A DNA stretch of 35,884 nt from Maricaulis sp. Lineage in GTDB: Bacteria > Pseudomonadota > Alphaproteobacteria > Caulobacterales > Maricaulaceae. Made by a program: the position numbers and the translations under genes. The stretch lies in NCBI RefSeq assembly GCF_030149235.1, contig NZ_JASBRW010000083.1:111964-147847 (forward strand). The letters are read 5' to 3'. This document shows, piece by piece, positions 23,762 through 33,309 of the stretch; within the stretch, counting starts at the first letter, position 1; each line of letters starts with the position of its first letter. The notes under the pieces are model-generated. The model made no database searches. It had not been told where the DNA came from and was given only the letters and a program-made list of their open reading frames with translations.

Positions 23762-25357
23762 TTAGACTTTCTTGCCCAAGAATAAACGGCTCAAACGCGC
23801 GTCAATGGCTCGCAAACGACTGGCCGAGCGGATCAGCGGCGAGGTCAGAATGCGGATCACGCTGAGCAGCAAGACCATGGATGCCGAGACCAGGGCAGCG
23901 ATGACGCCATGGACATGGCGCCTGTCCGGCGCGCCAAGGACGGTCGCCTCCTCACTTGAGTAATCGAGCAAGGCGAACATGTCCGCGCCGCTGATCTCGT
24001 GCAGAACCAGAACGCCCGGCCCGATCTCCTGCACCAGGACATAAAGAGCGTGAGCCTGGTCGAGCTGAACCAGAGCATCGAGGGCCCGGATCGCCAGGGT
24101 CGGGCCGGTGCGGCCGCGAATGGAGTCGATATGGGCGAGCCCGGTCCGCAGGCGTCCGGCCTGGGCTTCATCGTCGACCCGCACCAGGCGTTGCAGCCGT
24201 TGCGAGACACGCTGCGGCGTCGCATAGGCCAGGTCCGGACGGAACTCCGCCATCGCGGCGGCACTCAGCAGAGCCTGTGGTTCAACCAGCTCGGCCAACA
24301 GGGTCCGTAATTCGGCTTCCAATTCCGGAGTCAATCGACCGGCCGCATAAGCCGCTCGGATCATTTCCGCCCCTTCCCGGCTCGGTGTCGCCTGCCCTCC
24401 CAGGTCAATAATCCCCGCCTCGATGCCAGAGAGCGCGAACAGGAAGGGGTCAAAGCGCTCGCGCGGCATGTCGATACCGGCACAGGCTTCACCAAACGGC
24501 CGTTGGGCGCCGGGCGCTCGGCAAAGCTGGTGCACGAAATGGCGCATACCACCATAGAGCCGTGTCCCCCCGGCTTGCCGCCGGGACAGTCCCGGCAGGC
24601 TGAGCAATTCCAGTTGACCGGCCTCATTGCCGGTAAAGAAAGAACGGGCCTGATCGCCCACCAGTTCCCAACGCGACCGCGCGGCCTCGTAGCGCTGGCG
24701 GATCGCTGCCGGCGCAAAGATGATTTCCGGGGGATCAAGATCCATTCGCGCCGCTTCACTGTAGGCGGTGGCCAGGGCGGCGTTGATCGCCTGCTCGCGC
24801 TGCGGCACTGGCCGGGCGCGAAGCTCGGCATCAAGTTCGCGCGGGTTCCGGCCCGGCGACATCAAGCGCAAGGCCAGTTCGTCGCGGCCGATCCAATAAG
24901 GACCGATCGAGGCCCAGGCCGCAAACTGGTCCACATCCGGGCGCCGGCGCAGATCACCGTCGAGCGCTTCGCTCATACCGTCGATCCAGGTGTCAAAGAT
25001 GTCCGCCGGCCCGGTCTCGGCACGGCTTTCTTCGAGCAGCTGTTCGACGCGTTGACCAAAATCAGTCGGTACCGGAGCAACCGCGTCGATACCGCCGAGA
25101 TCCTCAACGATCTGCAAGGCGAACCAACCGGCCACGCCAAGCGACACCAACAGCCAGGTCGGCTGGAAGCCTTTCAGCAACAGCTTCCAGATCAGCCAGA
25201 ACACGATCCCAATGGGCGACGCCTTGAGGACGGGGCGCGTGTCCTCAAGTGTCTGCTCGGTACGCGCCAGCCGGCGCGCCTCGGGCTCGGTCAGCCCGGC
25301 GCGGCGGAATTTGGCAGCGTTTGATGATTGTCTGTCCGGCCCGCTCGTTTCGGCCAT
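23762..25357 (-). CDS. Unrecognised membrane protein
   Basis: A 531-residue protein with no family I recognise. ATG 25357 has GGGGA five bases upstream; a GTG at 25372 lacks a spaced site. A soluble N-terminus with SEPEAR-like charged helices (TEPEARRLARTEQTLEDTR) is followed by two close hydrophobic segments (about 48-62 and 66-85), a long soluble region (about 90-470, many Arg/Glu and Ala), and one hydrophobic segment near 484-506 with a basic tail. The soluble part contains EVxAxx helical stretches but no catalytic motif I can name. It could be an inner-membrane scaffold with a periplasmic domain. It stands alone, downstream of an unrelated intergenic region and divergent from the oxygenase gene. 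Confidence 0.75.
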   Translation of the reverse strand: MAETSGPDRQSSNAAKFRRAGLTEPEARRLARTEQTLEDTRPVLKASPIGIVFWLIWKLLLKGFQPTWLLVSLGVAGWFALQIVEDLGGIDAVAPVPTDFGQRVEQLLEESRAETGPADIFDTWIDGMSEALDGDLRRRPDVDQFAAWASIGPYWIGRDELALRLMSPGRNPRELDAELRARPVPQREQAINAALATAYSEAARMDLDPPEIIFAPAAIRQRYEAARSRWELVGDQARSFFTGNEAGQLELLSLPGLSRRQAGGTRLYGGMRHFVHQLCRAPGAQRPFGEACAGIDMPRERFDPFLFALSGIEAGIIDLGGQATPSREGAEMIRAAYAAGRLTPELEAELRTLLAELVEPQALLSAAAMAEFRPDLAYATPQRVSQRLQRLVRVDDEAQAGRLRTGLAHIDSIRGRTGPTLAIRALDALVQLDQAHALYVLVQEIGPGVLVLHEISGADMFALLDYSSEEATVLGAPDRRHVHGVIAALVSASMVLLLSVIRILTSPLIRSASRLRAIDARLSRLFLGKKV

Positions 25358-25570
25358 CAATGTCCCCAGCACTCCCCGTTGCCGACATTTCTCCGGAATG
25401 TGGCCTAATGCAAGCGCTTACCCGTGCCGGGCGAAACCTCAAGCCCGACACATGGCAGTTGGGACGATCCAACTGCCCGTGATGCTGCGAATGCGACGTT
25501 GCGGCGCTTGGCACGAGCGGGGCAAAGCCTTATCCCAAGGCGCGAGAAAACATATGCAAGAGGCCGAGCG

Positions 25571-26518
25571 ATGACCGCCACTGATTCCCTGACCCGTTTC
25601 CCGCCGGTTTCGATGAAGCTGCAGAAGAGCGATCCGAAAGCCTTCGCACATGAGCTGGGCAAGAGCTTCCGGGAATATGGCTTCGCGGCAATTGCTGATC
25701 ATGGCCTGGACCAGGCGCTGATCGATCGCGCTTATGAGGTGGCAGCCAAATTCTTCGCCCTGCCTGAAGAAACCAAGATGAAATACTTCATCGAAAAGGG
25801 CGGCGGCGCGCGCGGCTATACCCCGTTCGGCACCGAGATCGCCAAGGATGCCCAGCACGTCGATCTGAAGGAATTCTGGCATGTCGGCCGCGACCTGCCC
25901 GCAGGCCATCCTTATGAAAAGGACATGGCACCGAATGTGGTCCCGGAAGAAGTCGAGGAATGGGTCTCGGTTATTCACGCCCTCTACGCCGCCTTTGATG
26001 AACTGGGCAAGGACGTGTTGCGGGCCATCGCGACCGATCTCGGCCTTGAGGAAAATTTCTTCGAAGACACGGTTCGCGACGGCAATTCGGTCATGCGCCT
26101 GCTGCACTATCCGCCGGTGCAGGGCGATACTGGCGGATCGATCCGCGCCGAAGCGCATGGCGACATCAACACCATCACCCTGCTGCTCGGTGCCGATGAG
26201 CCCGGCCTGCAGGTGATGACGCGTGACGGCGAATGGGTCGATATGAACCCGCCGGCCGGCTGCCTGGCGGTCAATATGGGCGATATGCTGTCGCGCTCGA
26301 CCAATGGTGTCCTGCCCTCGACGCAGCACCGGGTCATCAACCCCAAGGGCGCCCGCACCGAGCACTCGCGCTACTCCATGCCCTTCTTCCTGCACTATCG
26401 CCCGGACTATCTTATCGAGACCCTGCCCGGCTGCGAACGCGAAGGCGTGGAAAGCCCGGAACCGATCACGGCGCACGACTTTCTGCATCAGCGCCTGAAG
26501 GAAATCGGCCTGATGTAG
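25571..26518 (+). CDS. 2-oxoglutarate/Fe(II)-dependent oxygenase, isopenicillin N synthase family
   Basis: A 315-residue cytoplasmic oxidoreductase of the isopenicillin N synthase-like family. The iron ligands are visible as EAHGDIN (H196, D198) and TQHRVINP (H253), and the 2-oxoglutarate binder is SRYS (R267 with S269). The N-terminal half carries the DIOX_N pattern (GFAAIADHGLDQALIDRAYEVAAKFFALPEETK). I chose ATG 25571, with AAGAGG about eight bases upstream; the frame is open for 49 more codons upstream but they look non-coding. The reaction cannot be named from the sequence; hydroxylation of a small molecule is likely. The gene is followed by a strong terminator. Confidence 0.9.
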   Translation: MTATDSLTRFPPVSMKLQKSDPKAFAHELGKSFREYGFAAIADHGLDQALIDRAYEVAAKFFALPEETKMKYFIEKGGGARGYTPFGTEIAKDAQHVDLKEFWHVGRDLPAGHPYEKDMAPNVVPEEVEEWVSVIHALYAAFDELGKDVLRAIATDLGLEENFFEDTVRDGNSVMRLLHYPPVQGDTGGSIRAEAHGDINTITLLLGADEPGLQVMTRDGEWVDMNPPAGCLAVNMGDMLSRSTNGVLPSTQHRVINPKGARTEHSRYSMPFFLHYRPDYLIETLPGCEREGVESPEPITAHDFLHQRLKEIGLM

Positions 26519-26528
26519 GACCGGGCCA

Positions 26529-26556
26529 GGCTAGACCGGGCCTTGGTCTAGCCTTT
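26529..26556 (+). terminator. Rho-independent terminator after the 2OG oxygenase
   Basis: Perfect 9-bp stem GGCTAGACC (26529-26537) with GGTCTAGCC (26545-26553), loop GGGCCTT, then TTT. It overlaps the last bases of the convergent MscS gene and could act in both directions. Confidence 0.8.
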
Positions 26557-27919
26557 AGCCCCTGTCAGCACCTGCCGGCGGCTGGCTGGGTAGTTCCTTT
26601 ACATGCACGTCCATTTGCGGGAACGGGAATTCCACGCCGGCCTCGTGCAGGGCATCCCAGATCGCCAGATAGACCTCGCTGCGCACATTGGAGAGGCCAT
26701 TGGACGGGTCGACAATCCAGAAGCGCAGATCGAAATTGACCGAGCTGTCCCCATACTCCATCAGATTACAGACCGGCGCGCGCGAGGCGATCACTCGATC
26801 AACGCCCTTGGCGGCCTCGACCACGACGCGCTGAACCTCGCGCAAATCCCGGGTGCCGTAAGACACGCCAAAGGGCGCATGCAGGCGGACCTCCTGATCA
26901 CTCTTGGACCAGTTGACCACCCCGTTGACGATGAAATTCTCGTTCGGGATCAAAAGCTCGGTTCCGTCCCGCGTCCGGATAGCGACATAGCGCGCCCGCA
27001 TATCCGTGACCCAGCCAAAGGTTCCATCAACCTCGATGGCATCGCCCGGCTTGATCGACTCGTCGGCCAGCAAGGTAAAACCGGCGGCAAAGTTCGACAC
27101 GGTCTGCTGCAGTCCCAGCCCGATCCCCAGGCCAATGGCGCCGGAGAAAATCGCCAGCGTGGCCAGGTTGAACCCGGTCATCTGCAAGGCCACCAGGAAG
27201 GCGACAACCGGCAGGGCAATACCGATAATCTTGCCGATCAGCGCCCGCAGGGCCGGTGAGAGTTCGTCGGCCTTCTCGAGTTTGGAATTGATCGTGCGGC
27301 CCGCGAAAGAGGCCAGCCAGAACAAGACCCCGAAATAAATCAGGGTGCGCAACACGTCGAACAGGGACAGATCGACCGGTTCGCCCTCGGCGGTTTCGCC
27401 CAGCGGTATGGCGAAGGCCTGCAATTGCAGGACGACATCGTCCAGGAGGCCGAACACATCGAGCGCGGCGACCGGCCAAGCCGTGTAAAACGCCACGGCT
27501 GACCAGAATTTCGACCGGATGACCAATGTCACCGCCCGGATAATCGTCCAGGCGGTCAACAGGCTCATCGCCGCCTCGACGATGGCCCGTGGACGCTCGA
27601 AACTGCCCAGACCAACCCAGATCAGGGAGATCACCGCCAACAGGGCCAGCGGCGTGGCCAAGGCCCCGAAAGCATAGACTAAACGCGTCGGCAGGCCTTT
27701 GGGCAGACGCGGCCCGAGCTGGCCCCGGATAAGATCGCGCAGCCGCGGCCCGAAGATCAGGGCCGGCAGCAAGGCCGCAACGACGAGCCCGGCCTGCAGG
27801 GCGATATCAAAGTCGAGCAAGGTGGCGAGCAGCCAGTCCATCCCGGCCTCGCCGCGCTCACGCAGCTGGTCCATGGGCACCAGGCTATCCAGCGCAGTCT
27901 CGTCCTGGGCAGGCGTCAT
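26555..27919 (-). CDS. MscS-family mechanosensitive ion channel
   Basis: A 454-residue inner-membrane protein. Several hydrophobic segments occur at about 40-56, 79-102, 115-134, 187-206 and 226-247, followed by the pore helix (residues 251-282) with the glycine-rich signature GAIGLGIGLGLQQTVSNFAAGF. The cytoplasmic beta domain follows (about 285-345: PGDAIEVDGTFGWVTDMRARYVAIRTRDG and LIPNENFIVNGVVNW) with the usual C-terminal part. It releases osmolytes during hypo-osmotic shock or has a related regulatory role. It is larger than E. coli MscS (286 residues) because of extra N-terminal helices. ATG 27919 has GGAG six bases upstream. It converges with the oxygenase gene. Confidence 0.92.
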   Translation of the reverse strand: MTPAQDETALDSLVPMDQLRERGEAGMDWLLATLLDFDIALQAGLVVAALLPALIFGPRLRDLIRGQLGPRLPKGLPTRLVYAFGALATPLALLAVISLIWVGLGSFERPRAIVEAAMSLLTAWTIIRAVTLVIRSKFWSAVAFYTAWPVAALDVFGLLDDVVLQLQAFAIPLGETAEGEPVDLSLFDVLRTLIYFGVLFWLASFAGRTINSKLEKADELSPALRALIGKIIGIALPVVAFLVALQMTGFNLATLAIFSGAIGLGIGLGLQQTVSNFAAGFTLLADESIKPGDAIEVDGTFGWVTDMRARYVAIRTRDGTELLIPNENFIVNGVVNWSKSDQEVRLHAPFGVSYGTRDLREVQRVVVEAAKGVDRVIASRAPVCNLMEYGDSSVNFDLRFWIVDPSNGLSNVRSEVYLAIWDALHEAGVEFPFPQMDVHVKELPSQPPAGADRG

Positions 27920-28041
27920 GAGATCTCCGGCTAGAGCGTTGATGCGTCATGCCTAGCACGGGTTGCCGCCCGGTTGGAAGCGTGGCGTCCAACCTGGCTT
28001 CTGTCCTTCCGGGCACCCTGTCACAAGGCGTGAGAAGCCTG
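27920..28041. other. Spacer between MscS gene and gatB
   Basis: A hairpin GGTTGGA (27972-27978) with TCCAACC (27988-27994) lies here; no T-run follows on either strand. It could be a weak terminator for the gat operon or an mRNA end structure. Confidence 0.3.
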
Positions 28042-29700
28042 CTACCCCAGCAGCTTCTTGCGCAGGATCTCGTTCACCGCTTGCGGATTGGCCTTGCCTT
28101 GCATCGCCTTCATTACCTGACCGACGAACCAGCCCATGGCTTTGGGCTTTTCCTTCACCGAGGCCGCCTGGTCGGGATTGTCGGCAATGAGCTGGTCGAT
28201 GACGGCTTCGATGGCGCCGGTATCGGTGACCTGTTTGAGGCCGCGGCTTTCCACGATCTCGGCCGGGTTACCGCCCTCTTCCCAGAGGATTTCGAACACG
28301 TCCTTGGCGATCTTGCCGGAGATGGTGCCGTCCTTGATCAGCTTGACCAGCCCGGCCACATCGATTTTGCGGGCGACGTCAGCTGCAGAGACACCCGCTT
28401 CCGCCGCCTTGGCGCGGACCTGTCCGCACAGCATGTTGGCAAGAGCCTGGGCGTCCTTGCCATAGACCTTGCGGTGATCTTCCGCATCAAAACCGAGATT
28501 GTGACCGAGGAAGTCCTCGACGACGCTCTCGGCCGTCTCCTTACCCGGATAATCTACTGTCACATGCAGGTGCTGGTAGATCGCCAGACGCACATCTTTC
28601 GCGAGATCATTGCTCTCGAAGAGTTCGACAAAGGCCTTCTCGAACTCGTCGGCAAATTCGCGCTCAGCCGTCAGGGCGTCGAGATATTCAACATTGTCGA
28701 TGCCGAATTTCTCGGCAAAGCGGACACGTTTCTGGTCCGGCAGCTCCGGCAGGTGCTCGCGCACCATCTCGATCCAGTCTTCATTGAGCTCGAGCGGCAG
28801 CAGGTCCGGATCCGGGAAGTAGCGGTAATCGTGCGCCTCTTCTTTCGAGCGCATGGAGCGCGTCACACCGGTATTGGCGTCGAACAGACGGGTCTCCTGG
28901 TCGATCGTGCCGCCTTCCTCGATGATATCGATCTGGCGCTTGGCCTCGAATTCAATCGCTTGGCGGATGAAGCGCAGCGAGTTGACGTTCTTGATCTCAC
29001 AACGCGTGCCGAGATGGCCGAAATCACCGGTCTCGCGGAATTTCTCATAGTCGCCCGGGCGGCAAACCGAGACGTTGACGTCGGCGCGCAGCTGGCCTTT
29101 TTCCATGTCGCCGCCACACGTGCCCAGATAGCGCAGGATGGTGCGCAGCTTGGAGACATAGGCCGAGGCTTCGTCCGGCGTGCGGATATGCGGCCGCGAG
29201 ACGATTTCCATCAGGGCCACGCCGGAGCGATTGAGATCGACATAGGTATGGCTGGGATCAAGATCGTGGATCGACTTGCCGGCGTCCTGCTCGAGGTGCA
29301 GGCGCTCGATGCCCACGGTAAAGCGCGAACCGTCCTCGCGCTCGCACTCGATCTCGCCCTCACCCACGATCGGGAACTGGAACTGGGAGATCTGATAGCC
29401 CTGCGGCAGATCGGGATAGAAGTAGTTCTTGCGATCAAAGCGTGACCACGGATTGATCTTGGCATTGAGGCCGAGGCCGGTCTTCACCGCCTGCTCGACG
29501 ACATAGCCATTGATCACCGGCAGCATGCCCGGCATGGCCGCATCGACCAGGGAGACCTGGGTATTCGGGGATGCGCCGAAGGCCGTGGCTGCTCCGGAAA
29601 ACAGCTTGGCGTTAGAGATCACCTGGGCATGGACCTCGAGGCCCATGACGATTTCCCAGTCACCGGTCGCGCCGGCAATGCGATAGCTGGTCCCGCTCAT
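28042..29700 (-). CDS. gatB: Aspartyl/glutamyl-tRNA amidotransferase subunit B
   Basis: A 552-residue subunit of the GatCAB amidotransferase, which converts misacylated Glu-tRNA(Gln) and Asp-tRNA(Asn) to the amidated forms. The kinase domain shows the hallmark segments [40 protein letters not shown] and [26 protein letters not shown] and the C-terminal GatB/Yqey domain ([30 protein letters not shown]) follow. The usual length is about 475-500; here a segment of about 50 residues (roughly 358-415) is inserted before the C-terminal helices. ATG 29700 overlaps the previous stop by four bases, so translation is coupled. It ends the operon gatC-gatA-X-Y-gatB. Confidence 0.97.
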   Translation of the reverse strand: MSGTSYRIAGATGDWEIVMGLEVHAQVISNAKLFSGAATAFGASPNTQVSLVDAAMPGMLPVINGYVVEQAVKTGLGLNAKINPWSRFDRKNYFYPDLPQGYQISQFQFPIVGEGEIECEREDGSRFTVGIERLHLEQDAGKSIHDLDPSHTYVDLNRSGVALMEIVSRPHIRTPDEASAYVSKLRTILRYLGTCGGDMEKGQLRADVNVSVCRPGDYEKFRETGDFGHLGTRCEIKNVNSLRFIRQAIEFEAKRQIDIIEEGGTIDQETRLFDANTGVTRSMRSKEEAHDYRYFPDPDLLPLELNEDWIEMVREHLPELPDQKRVRFAEKFGIDNVEYLDALTAEREFADEFEKAFVELFESNDLAKDVRLAIYQHLHVTVDYPGKETAESVVEDFLGHNLGFDAEDHRKVYGKDAQALANMLCGQVRAKAAEAGVSAADVARKIDVAGLVKLIKDGTISGKIAKDVFEILWEEGGNPAEIVESRGLKQVTDTGAIEAVIDQLIADNPDQAASVKEKPKAMGWFVGQVMKAMQGKANPQAVNEILRKKLLG

Positions 29701-29972
29701 TTTGTCTCTTCGTCCTCATCATCCCAGGTCGGCCGGTCTTCCTCCGGCACCGCCTGTGCTGCAGCCAGGACTCGCCCGGCTGCCGTAATCGTCAATCCAA
29801 ACATTATGAAACCGCCGCCCGGAACCATCAGGACGATGGTCCAGATCACAGTCGGCTCCAGCGGCACGATGCCGCGATAAACCAGGGCACCGGCCAGCAG
29901 CAAAAGCGCGCCGACCAGGAAAACCGGGCGTGCCCATTGCAGGGCTCTCGGCTTGGCGTTGGTGTCCGTCAT
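29697..29972 (-). CDS. Small two-transmembrane protein in the gat operon
   Basis: A 91-residue protein. It has two hydrophobic segments (about residues 14-34 and 41-68), a short basic N-terminus and an acidic C-terminal tail ([16 protein letters not shown]). It has no family I recognise. The start overlaps the previous stop by one base (TGATG) and its stop overlaps gatB by four, so it is translated within the gat operon. It could be a membrane accessory of unknown role; I would not assign an amidotransferase function. Confidence 0.7.
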   Translation of the reverse strand: MTDTNAKPRALQWARPVFLVGALLLLAGALVYRGIVPLEPTVIWTIVLMVPGGGFIMFGLTITAAGRVLAAAQAVPEEDRPTWDDEDEETK

Positions 29973-30952
29973 CAGCCCACCCGCTCCACGACGGCACCCG
30001 CCGGCGGTTTGCTGTGATAAATCTCGATTGGCTCGAACTGGACCTGATCGCCCTCACGCACCCATTTCGCGCGCATGACCTCAGCCTTCATGTCCATCGA
30101 CAGGAAGGCCTTGGCTGCATTGATGATCGCTTCGCGCCCCGGCTCGACATTCAGGATACGGCCCAGCTGCTGCAGGGTTTCCGAGGCAAAGACGCCGTGC
30201 AATTGCCAGGTCTGGCCCGGCTCACCGCGGACCACCATCGCCTCTTCGCCGACCGCGATCCAGAACACGCCGTTCTCATCGAGCTCGCCGGGCTGTTCGA
30301 ACGTGGTCCCGGCACCGTAGACAAAGCCCAGCGATTGCAGGTGAAAGAGCGATTTGAGCTGCGCCATATCGTCCTTGGCGACGGGGATGAACTCCCCGCT
30401 GATCACCATGGGGGCGTATTTGTTGACCAGACCCAGCTCACGCGAACCCAGCTTGTTGAGCTGATTGAGCAGGATCGGCGACACGCTGCCCGGATCCAGA
30501 ATTTCCGAGGCCAGGGCGGCGGCCCAGACACGCTGCATGACCGGCTCGGCGGAGCGCTGTGACCGCGCCGCCAGGGTCAAGAGCCAACCGGTTTCGACCA
30601 GGCGATCGGTCTCAACGGCATCGCCCTGGCGCAGGCGGATCTGATCCACCGCGGCCTTGGCAATGGCTTCGCGATGCGACTGGGTCAGCATGGCTTCCGA
30701 CAGCATCCGCGCGGACGCCCGGCCCATGATCGCGGCGTCGGCCTCGGTCAGCTCCTTGGCTTCAACCCCCAGCGCGCCATCAACCGCCTCACCATCGCTG
30801 AAGCGGGCGAGGACCAGGGCGCTGACCTCCGGCTCTTCGGCCCAGGGCACACCGATATAACGGCCAAGCGCGGCCGCCGCCCGACGCCGCAGGGGCTTGG
30901 GCAGGGCCAGAACGGCGGGCCAGTCGATCGGCGATGTCTCAGGCTTGTCCAT
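29972..30952 (-). CDS. DUF2806-like hypothetical protein
   Basis: A 326-residue soluble protein. The segment near residues 135-185 (SAEPVMQRVWAAALASEILDPGSVSPILLNQLNKLGSRELGLVNKYAP) resembles the pattern of the DUF2806 family (tryptophan-containing helix, LAxEI, PGS, leucine-rich helices). The function is unknown. It lies between gatA and the small membrane protein with a 32-base gap after gatA and a one-base overlap on the other side. No catalytic motif is visible. Confidence 0.65.
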   Translation of the reverse strand: MDKPETSPIDWPAVLALPKPLRRRAAAALGRYIGVPWAEEPEVSALVLARFSDGEAVDGALGVEAKELTEADAAIMGRASARMLSEAMLTQSHREAIAKAAVDQIRLRQGDAVETDRLVETGWLLTLAARSQRSAEPVMQRVWAAALASEILDPGSVSPILLNQLNKLGSRELGLVNKYAPMVISGEFIPVAKDDMAQLKSLFHLQSLGFVYGAGTTFEQPGELDENGVFWIAVGEEAMVVRGEPGQTWQLHGVFASETLQQLGRILNVEPGREAIINAAKAFLSMDMKAEVMRAKWVREGDQVQFEPIEIYHSKPPAGAVVERVG

Positions 30953-30984
30953 GAGATCCTCTAGGGAAGCGGCGGGTCGTCAGC

Positions 30985-32457
30985 CTACCACCACTTCTCC
31001 GGCTTGGCGTTGAAGCCCGATGCGTCTTCCAGAGCGGCGCCGACCTTGAACATGGTTTCCTCGTCCAGTGCCCGGGTGATGACCTGCAGCCCCAGCGGCA
31101 GACCGTCCTTGTCCGTGCCCGCCGGAACCGACATCGCCGGGACACCGGCAAGGTTGGCGGTCACAGTGAAGACGTCGTTGAGGTACATGGCGATCGGGTC
31201 ATCCGACTTGGAGCCGAGCGCGAAGGCGGCCGACGGTGCCGACGGTGTCAGGATGGCATCAACGGTTTTGAAGGCCTCGTCGAAGTCCTGGAGAATACGG
31301 GTCCGAACCTTCTGGGCGCGCAGATAGTACGCGTCGTAATACCCCGCCGAAAGGACATAGGTGCCAATCATGATACGGCGCTGGACCTCATGGCCGAAAC
31401 CGGCCGCGCGCGTGTTCTCATACACACCCGTCAGATCCTCGCCCTCTTCGCGCAGCCCGTAACGCATGCCGTCATAGCGCGCCAGGTTGGAGGAGGCTTC
31501 CGCCGGCGCCACGATGTAATAGGCCGGCAGGGCGTATTTCGTGTGCGGCAGGGTGATGTCGACGATCTCGCAACCGGCGGCCTTGAGCCACTCGATACCG
31601 GCCTGCCAGGCCTTCTCGATCTCTTCCGGCATGCCGTCGACACGGTATTCCTTCGGCACCCCGATCTTCAAACCCTTGACCGACTGGCCTACGGCGGAAA
31701 TCCAGTCCGGAACATCCTGCGGCAGCGAGGTGGAGTCCTTCGGGTCGTGACCCGACATGGCCTGCAGCAGGATGGCGCTGTCCTTGACCGTCTTGGCAAA
31801 CGGGCCCGGATGGTCCAGCGAGGAGGCGAAGGCAATCGTGCCCCAGCGCGAGGTCCGCCCATAGGTGGCTTTCACCCCGACTGTGCCGGTAAAGGCTGCC
31901 GGCTGGCGGATAGAGCCGCCGGTATCGGTGCCGGTGGCACCAAAGCAGAGATCGGCAGCAACAGCGGCCGCAGAACCGCCGGACGAGCCGCCCGGGGTCA
32001 GCATCTCGCCGTTCGGGCCTTTCCAGGGATTGTTCACCGGACCGGAATTGGCCGTCTCGTTGGAGGAGCCCATGGCGAACTCATCCATCGAGGTCTTGCA
32101 CAGGAAGACCCCGCCATTGTCCCACAGCGTCGAGGTGACAGTGGATTCGTAGGTCGGCTTGAAACCCTTGAGAATATTCGAGGAGGCCGTCGTCGATACG
32201 CCTTCCACCGCGAACAGGTCCTTGATGGCGATCGGTGCGCCCTCGATGAGACCGCCCTCGCCCTTGCCCAGTTTCTCGTCCGACGCGGCCGCCATGGCGA
32301 GCGTCTTGTCGCCATCGAACGCGGTGAAGGCGTTGAGCGCCGGCTGCGCCGCCTCACACGCCGCCAGGGCTTCCTTCGCCAGCTCGGTCGCAGAGACCTC
32401 CTTGGCCTTCAGCTTCGAGGTGACCTCGTCGAGGGTGAGTTTGAGAAGATCGCTCAT
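30985..32457 (-). CDS. gatA: Aspartyl/glutamyl-tRNA amidotransferase subunit A
   Basis: A 490-residue glutaminase subunit of GatCAB. It has the amidase signature with its Lys-Ser-Ser triad: K79 in [10 protein letters not shown]158 in [12 protein letters not shown] and S182 in [10 protein letters not shown]. Ammonia released here is channelled to GatB. Length and motifs match the family. ATG 32457 follows gatC after six bases. Confidence 0.97.
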   Translation of the reverse strand: MSDLLKLTLDEVTSKLKAKEVSATELAKEALAACEAAQPALNAFTAFDGDKTLAMAAASDEKLGKGEGGLIEGAPIAIKDLFAVEGVSTTASSNILKGFKPTYESTVTSTLWDNGGVFLCKTSMDEFAMGSSNETANSGPVNNPWKGPNGEMLTPGGSSGGSAAAVAADLCFGATGTDTGGSIRQPAAFTGTVGVKATYGRTSRWGTIAFASSLDHPGPFAKTVKDSAILLQAMSGHDPKDSTSLPQDVPDWISAVGQSVKGLKIGVPKEYRVDGMPEEIEKAWQAGIEWLKAAGCEIVDITLPHTKYALPAYYIVAPAEASSNLARYDGMRYGLREEGEDLTGVYENTRAAGFGHEVQRRIMIGTYVLSAGYYDAYYLRAQKVRTRILQDFDEAFKTVDAILTPSAPSAAFALGSKSDDPIAMYLNDVFTVTANLAGVPAMSVPAGTDKDGLPLGLQVITRALDEETMFKVGAALEDASGFNAKPEKWW

Positions 32458-32463
32458 GGGTCC

Positions 32464-32751
32464 CTACTCCACCGACTTCGGTACAACGAAGAAGCCCTCA
32501 TCGGACTTCGGGGCATTGGCCAGCACCTTGTCGCGGCAATCTCCGTCCGTGATGACGTCCTCGCGCTGTGGCAGGGCGAATTTCACGGGCGTCGTCATTG
32601 CCTCGACACCCTCGACATCGACCTCGTTCAATTGCTCGATCCAGGTCAGAATGCCATTGAGCTCATCGGTCAGGGCATCAATACGGTCTTCAGGCTCGGC
32701 GATGCGCGCCAGCCGCGCAATGCGGCGTACGTCGTCAGCGGTCACGGACAT
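32464..32751 (-). CDS. gatC: Aspartyl/glutamyl-tRNA amidotransferase subunit C
   Basis: A 95-residue helical clamp protein that stabilises the GatA-GatB contact. The pattern MSVTADDVRRIARLARI at the start, ELNGILTWIEQLNEVDV in the middle and LPQREDV in the second half is typical of GatC. It is the first gene of the gat operon and is divergent from ruvX. Confidence 0.96.
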   Translation of the reverse strand: MSVTADDVRRIARLARIAEPEDRIDALTDELNGILTWIEQLNEVDVEGVEAMTTPVKFALPQREDVITDGDCRDKVLANAPKSDEGFFVVPKSVE

Positions 32752-32853
32752 GGGAAATCACTCCGGAAAAGTCAGTCGACGTTGACTAACAACCGTCTCT
32801 CGCAGGTGCAAGAAGACTTGACGGCTGCGCCTGCGCCGCGCATTGCCGGAAGC
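32752..32853. promoter_or_regulatory. Divergent gatC/ruvX promoter spacer with an inverted repeat
   Basis: The spacer contains AGTCA (32770-32774) and TGACT (32783-32787) around GTCGACGT, a possible operator. AGAAGACTTG occurs at 32811-32820 and again at 32871-32880 inside the ruvX start region, exactly 60 bases apart; I give this little weight. Confidence 0.25.
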
Positions 32854-33309
32854 ATGGCTCTGATCCCTCTAGAAGACTTGCCAGAAGGGGCACTTCTCGC
32901 GCTCGACCCCGGCACCAAGACTATCGGTGTTGCCGCTTGTGGCGCGTCGCGCGGCATTCCCATGGCGGTCGAGACCATCAAACGTACCAAGTTCAAACAG
33001 GACGCCGAGCGCATTTTTGCGCTTTATGACGAGCGCCAGGCCGTGGCGATTGTCATGGGGTTGCCGGTCAATATGGATGGCTCGGAAGGACCTCGGGCCC
33101 AGTCGGTGCGGGCGATGATCCGCAATCTGATCGCGATGCGGGATATTCCCATAGCGGTGCAGGACGAACGCCTTTCCACTTTTGAAGCCGAAGAGAAACT
33201 CATCGCGGCCGGTGTCCGCCGGGACAAGCGCAAGGATATTATCGACGCCCATGCCGCGGCGAATATCCTGCAAAGCGCGCTCGACCGGCTGGAGATGCTG
33301 GGCGAATGA
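32854..33309 (+). CDS. ruvX: Holliday junction resolvase-like protein (YqgF/RuvX)
   Basis: A 151-residue RNase H-fold protein. It shows LLALDPGTKTIGVA (first metal Asp, about residue 18), VMGLPVNMDGSEGPRAQ and IPIAVQDERLSTFEAEE (Glu after DERLST), ending with DIIDAHAAANILQ (metal Asp). RuvX/YqgF is implicated in resolution of recombination intermediates and in 16S rRNA 5' processing. ATG 32854 is used, although its ribosome site is weak (GGAA close by). A TTG at 32818 would add 12 residues. Its stop overlaps the next start (ATGA). Confidence 0.93.
   Translation: MALIPLEDLPEGALLALDPGTKTIGVAACGASRGIPMAVETIKRTKFKQDAERIFALYDERQAVAIVMGLPVNMDGSEGPRAQSVRAMIRNLIAMRDIPIAVQDERLSTFEAEEKLIAAGVRRDKRKDIIDAHAAANILQSALDRLEMLGE

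Noticed and set aside
27949-29445. Open frame of 498 codons on the + strand opposite gatB
   Set aside because: The complementary strand is unmistakable gatB; this is a GC-skew shadow.
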